Below, one piece after another: positions 32,032 through 33,771 of a stretch of 33,771 nucleotides of DNA. The position numbers and the translations under genes are program-made. Numbering within the stretch: the first letter of the stretch is position 1; each line of letters starts with the position of its first letter. The notes under the pieces were generated by a model, which was not told the DNA's origin, searched no databases, and was given only the letters and a program-made list of their open reading frames with translations. Source of the stretch: Streptomyces sp. NRRL F-6492 (GTDB taxonomy: Bacteria > Actinomycetota > Actinomycetes > Streptomycetales > Streptomycetaceae); contig NZ_LGEG01000262.1 in assembly GCF_001280125.1 (NCBI RefSeq), positions 1-33,771 of the forward strand, in the 5' to 3' direction.

Positions 32032-32481
32032 CACCTCGGCCAGGGCAAGGCGGGCCGTGATGCGCTTGCCGACCGGCTCCCGCTCGACGAACAGCTTCTC
32101 GGCGACCTTCTTGATGATCTCCAGACCGTAATGGCCCACCTTGCCGGGGTCCGCGGCACGGACGACCGGAACAGCCGGGTCGCTGTCCCACACCACGACA
32201 TCCACACCATCGGCACCGATGCGCAGCTGCATCAGGACGGGCCCCAAGGCGTACTTGTGGGCGTTGGTGACCAGTTCGCTGACGACCAGCTCGGTCAGGT
32301 CCCGCACACGCTGCGACACCGGCAGACCGTACTCGATGCGGATCCGGTCCAGAAAGGCCGCGGCATGGTGACGGGCGGCGGCGATGCGGTTGCCGCCGCC
32401 CTCCAGTGTGTAGTCGGCGCGTACCAGATGCCCTTCCGAAGGGGGCTGGGCACCGCTGTCATAACCGGCATCGAGTTCCAC
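32017..32481 (-). CDS. RsbW-like ATP-binding protein 2
   Basis: A 154-residue HATPase_c_2 protein: NRIAAARHHAAAFLDRIRIE, RVRDLTELVVSELVTNAHKY (E69, N73), VDVVVWDSDPAVPV (G1-like), KVGHYGLEIIKKVAEKLFVE and PVGKRITARLAL. GTG 32481 has AAGGAGG nine bases upstream. It is divergent from the STAS gene across 174 bases, so it is the natural switch partner of that antagonist. It is clearly homologous to ATPase 1 (same WDS-P, HGLEI/YGLEI and GKRITA blocks) and may be a diverged duplicate. Confidence 0.88.
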   Translation of the reverse strand: MELDAGYDSGAQPPSEGHLVRADYTLEGGGNRIAAARHHAAAFLDRIRIEYGLPVSQRVRDLTELVVSELVTNAHKYALGPVLMQLRIGADGVDVVVWDSDPAVPVVRAADPGKVGHYGLEIIKKVAEKLFVEREPVGKRITARLALAEVPDPA

Positions 32482-32655
32482 TGGGTCCGTCCTCCTTCAC
32501 GTTCACGCCGCGCGGCTACCCGCCCAGATGATCCTTACCCGGCTCTACCGGGATTGTCTGTGCGGCCATCCGGGTGTGCCGGGCCCGATCGGGTGGGGCA
32601 GAATCGTCCGCGCACGCCCCGGTACGGGCAAGCCGGAACGCAGTCGAGGAGATGC

Positions 32656-33024
32656 ATGACCAGCAACGAGAAAACGGACCACGCCGAACGGCTGTCCGTG
32701 GCGCGCCGCATGGTCGAGGGCATCCGCGTCGTGACCCTGCGAGGCGAGATCGACCACACCGCCAAGGACGCCCTGGCCGACGCCCTGATTCCCACGGACA
32801 ACGCGACGGTGCCACCGCGGATCGTGGCGGACCTGGAGGGCGTGACCTTCATGGACTCCAGCGGCATCAACGCCTTCATCCTCGCTCACCAGCACCTGAG
32901 CGCCGCACACGGCTGGCTGCGCATCGCCGCCCCCCAGGAAGCCGTCCAGCGCGTCCTGAGCCTGATCGGCGTCGACACCGTCATCGACTGCCACCCCACC
33001 GTCGAACAGGCCCTGCACACCTGA
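32656..33024 (+). CDS. STAS-domain anti-sigma factor antagonist
   Basis: A 122-residue protein of the SpoIIAA/RsbV/BldG type: GIRVVTLRGEIDHTAKDALA, PPRIVADLEGVTFMDSSGIN (phosphoacceptor S68 in DSSGI), AFILAHQHLSAAHGWLRIAA, and PQEAVQRVLSLIGVDTVIDC. AGGAG precedes ATG 32656 by four or five bases. In the family the unphosphorylated form binds the RsbW-like kinase and frees the sigma factor; phosphorylation at the Ser reverses this. The two nearby ATPases are candidate kinases. A strong terminator follows. Confidence 0.92.
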   Translation: MTSNEKTDHAERLSVARRMVEGIRVVTLRGEIDHTAKDALADALIPTDNATVPPRIVADLEGVTFMDSSGINAFILAHQHLSAAHGWLRIAAPQEAVQRVLSLIGVDTVIDCHPTVEQALHT

Positions 33025-33052
33025 GACACAGCACACCACGGAACGCGAGACA

Positions 33053-33087
33053 GGGGCGATCACCCGGGACATCCGGGTGACCGCCCC
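33053..33087 (+). terminator. strong terminator after the STAS gene
   Basis: A 15-bp stem with one A-C mismatch: GGGGCG-A-TCACCCGG (33053-33067) and CCGGGTGA-C-CGCCCC (33073-33087) around loop GACAT, followed by TCTT. Confidence 0.85.
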
Positions 33088-33110
33088 TCTTGGGTACGCC
33101 GGGCGGGTCA

Positions 33111-33468
33111 GGCGGGGCGGAGGAGGTCAGGACCGGGTGGCCGATGCGGTGGTGCTCGATGTCGACGCCGTGCTCCCTGTCCCACGCCTCCCGGAGGAGC
33201 CGACCGACCGTCTCGGCCGCCACAACACTCCTGTGACGGCCTCCCCGGCACACCACCGTGAGCCGGACCAAGACGGCCCACGGGCACCTCGTCGGCCAGG
33301 GCGCGCGGCTGCACGGCGGTCCGGGTGATCAGGGTCAGGGCGCCGGAGGTCTTCAGGGCGTGGGCGTAGACGTCGTCGTCCAGCCTGTGCGGTAGCGCAT
33401 CGCGGGGTCATCCGCCCGGTTACGCAGGACGCGGCTGAGGTCGAGGTAGAGACCGGTGGTGACAAAGT
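33111..33468 (-). pseudogene. RapZ C-terminal-domain-like pseudogene
   Basis: Across three minus frames: FVTTGLYLDLSRVLRNRADD-PAMRYRT, then LDDDVYAHALKTSGALTLIT-RTAVQPRALADEVPVG, then LVRLTVVCRGGRHRSVVAAE-TVGRLLREAW and VDIEHHRIGHPVLT. The DLSRVLRNP, DPAMRYxTG and CxGGRHRSVxxAE order matches the C-terminal RNA-binding domain of RapZ (YvcJ) and its Streptomyces stand-alone relatives. At least two frameshifts break it. The expected C-terminus is replaced by a frame running through the STAS terminator, and its front edge meets the toxin fragment at about 33465. Confidence 0.6.
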
Positions 33469-33771
33469 CGTGAGCGCCGTCGTGGCAAGGGCAAGCACTT
33501 CGGCACCTGGGTAGGCTTCGACGCCTGGGTAGGCGGGGTGGCCACCGAGTTCAAGGTCCTGAAGGGGAGCTCCCCGGGCACGGTGCAGACGGCCCTCAAG
33601 GCCGGCCGTGACAAGAAGGCGGATTTCGTCATCATCGACGGCCGCAACTCCGACCTGTCCTTCGACAATGCCAAGGCCGGGCTCAAGCTGTTCACCGACA
33701 ACAACAGCTCGCGAGGCTTCAGCCATGTGCGGCTGATCGGCTACGACTACGACTACGACTACGACTACGAC
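33463..33771 (+). pseudogene. headless CdiA-type tRNase toxin domain, running off the window
   Basis: After a TGA at 33460 the open frame reads RRRGKGKHFGTWVGFDAWVG, GVATEFKVLKGSSPGTVQTA, LKAGRDKKADFVIIDGRNSD, LSFDNAKAGLKLFTDNNSSR and GFSHVRLIGYDYDYD. The E-F-K followed by ADFVIIDGR and HVRLIG matches the C-terminal tRNase (PD-(D/E)XK-like) domain of CdiA and related polymorphic toxins. No start codon or delivery domain precedes it, and the codon bias is fully Streptomyces-like. The end is lost in the TACGAC repeat at the window edge, so the true terminus and any immunity gene are unseen. Confidence 0.6.
33742..33771 (+). repeat. (TACGAC)5 repeat at the window end
   Basis: Five perfect copies up to the last base. 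The unit, and the GGC that precedes it, are the same as in the transposase array at 23140-23166, making a natural assembly break or mis-join point. Confidence 0.9.

Noticed and set aside
1..33771. CRISPR array, tRNA or rRNA gene
   Set aside because: No regularly spaced direct repeats with spacers, and no cloverleaf or rRNA-like segment was noticed on reading through; a covariance-model scan was not possible here.

Overview
The window is high-GC actinomycete DNA, almost certainly Streptomyces. Third codon positions are nearly all G or C, GTG starts are common, several genes look leaderless, and the families are Streptomyces-typical (DUF6411-like peptide, CsbD, GPR1/FUN34/YaaH protein, RsbW-like ATPases with a DUF5753-type fragment, replication-relaxation remnant). 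It reads as an accessory tract, such as a chromosome arm, integrated-plasmid scar or large plasmid. Intact one- to three-gene modules sit between heavily decayed genes. I count about eighteen pseudogenes or remnants, many with several frameshifts, beside long genes with no defect at all.

Layout. 0-3 kb: a small membrane peptide, then three decayed genes including a PP2C-type phosphatase. 2.9-5.1 kb: MarR regulator divergent from a 14-TM MFS exporter, with a promoter and overlapping operator. 5.1-8.0 kb: YaaH-like membrane protein and CsbD, flanked by two degenerate copies of one gene that share a 38-bp near-identical block, then an IS701-like scrap and an unknown decayed gene pair. 8.0-12.5 kb: DUF6199-like protein, two unknown proteins (279 and 515 aa; the larger is Cys-rich) and an EF-hand protein. 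12.7-16.9 kb: IS5 fragment, a NarL-type two-component pair and a divergent BcrAB-type ABC exporter, separated by three GC palindromes. 17.2-18.6 kb: replication-relaxation pseudogene, then an ArsR-VOC operon with its operator inside a leaderless promoter. 18.7-25.7 kb: methyltransferase, RibD/DHFR-like reductase, three transposase remnants, one 899-bp IS with 19-bp ends, a Fic/Doc toxin-antitoxin pair and a secreted beta-lactamase-fold serine hydrolase. 25.8-30.7 kb: truncated unknown gene, PQQ-like beta-propeller, decayed gene, GNAT acetyltransferase and an HD-family protein that has lost its HD segment. 30.8-33.8 kb: DUF5753-type fragment, two RsbW-like ATPases and one STAS antagonist (a partner-switch cluster with no sigma factor in view), a decayed RapZ C-terminal domain, and a headless CdiA-type tRNase toxin domain that runs into a (TACGAC)n repeat at the window edge.

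How the genes work together. The MarR/MFS, two-component/ABC and ArsR/VOC sets each look like self-contained stress or drug-response units with visible control sites. Fic/Doc is a classical toxin-antitoxin operon. The two ATPases and the STAS protein are the best candidate for a less-described regulatory circuit. The headless toxin domain is the most notable orphan. All function calls rest on reading the sequence and on recalled family patterns; no database search was run.
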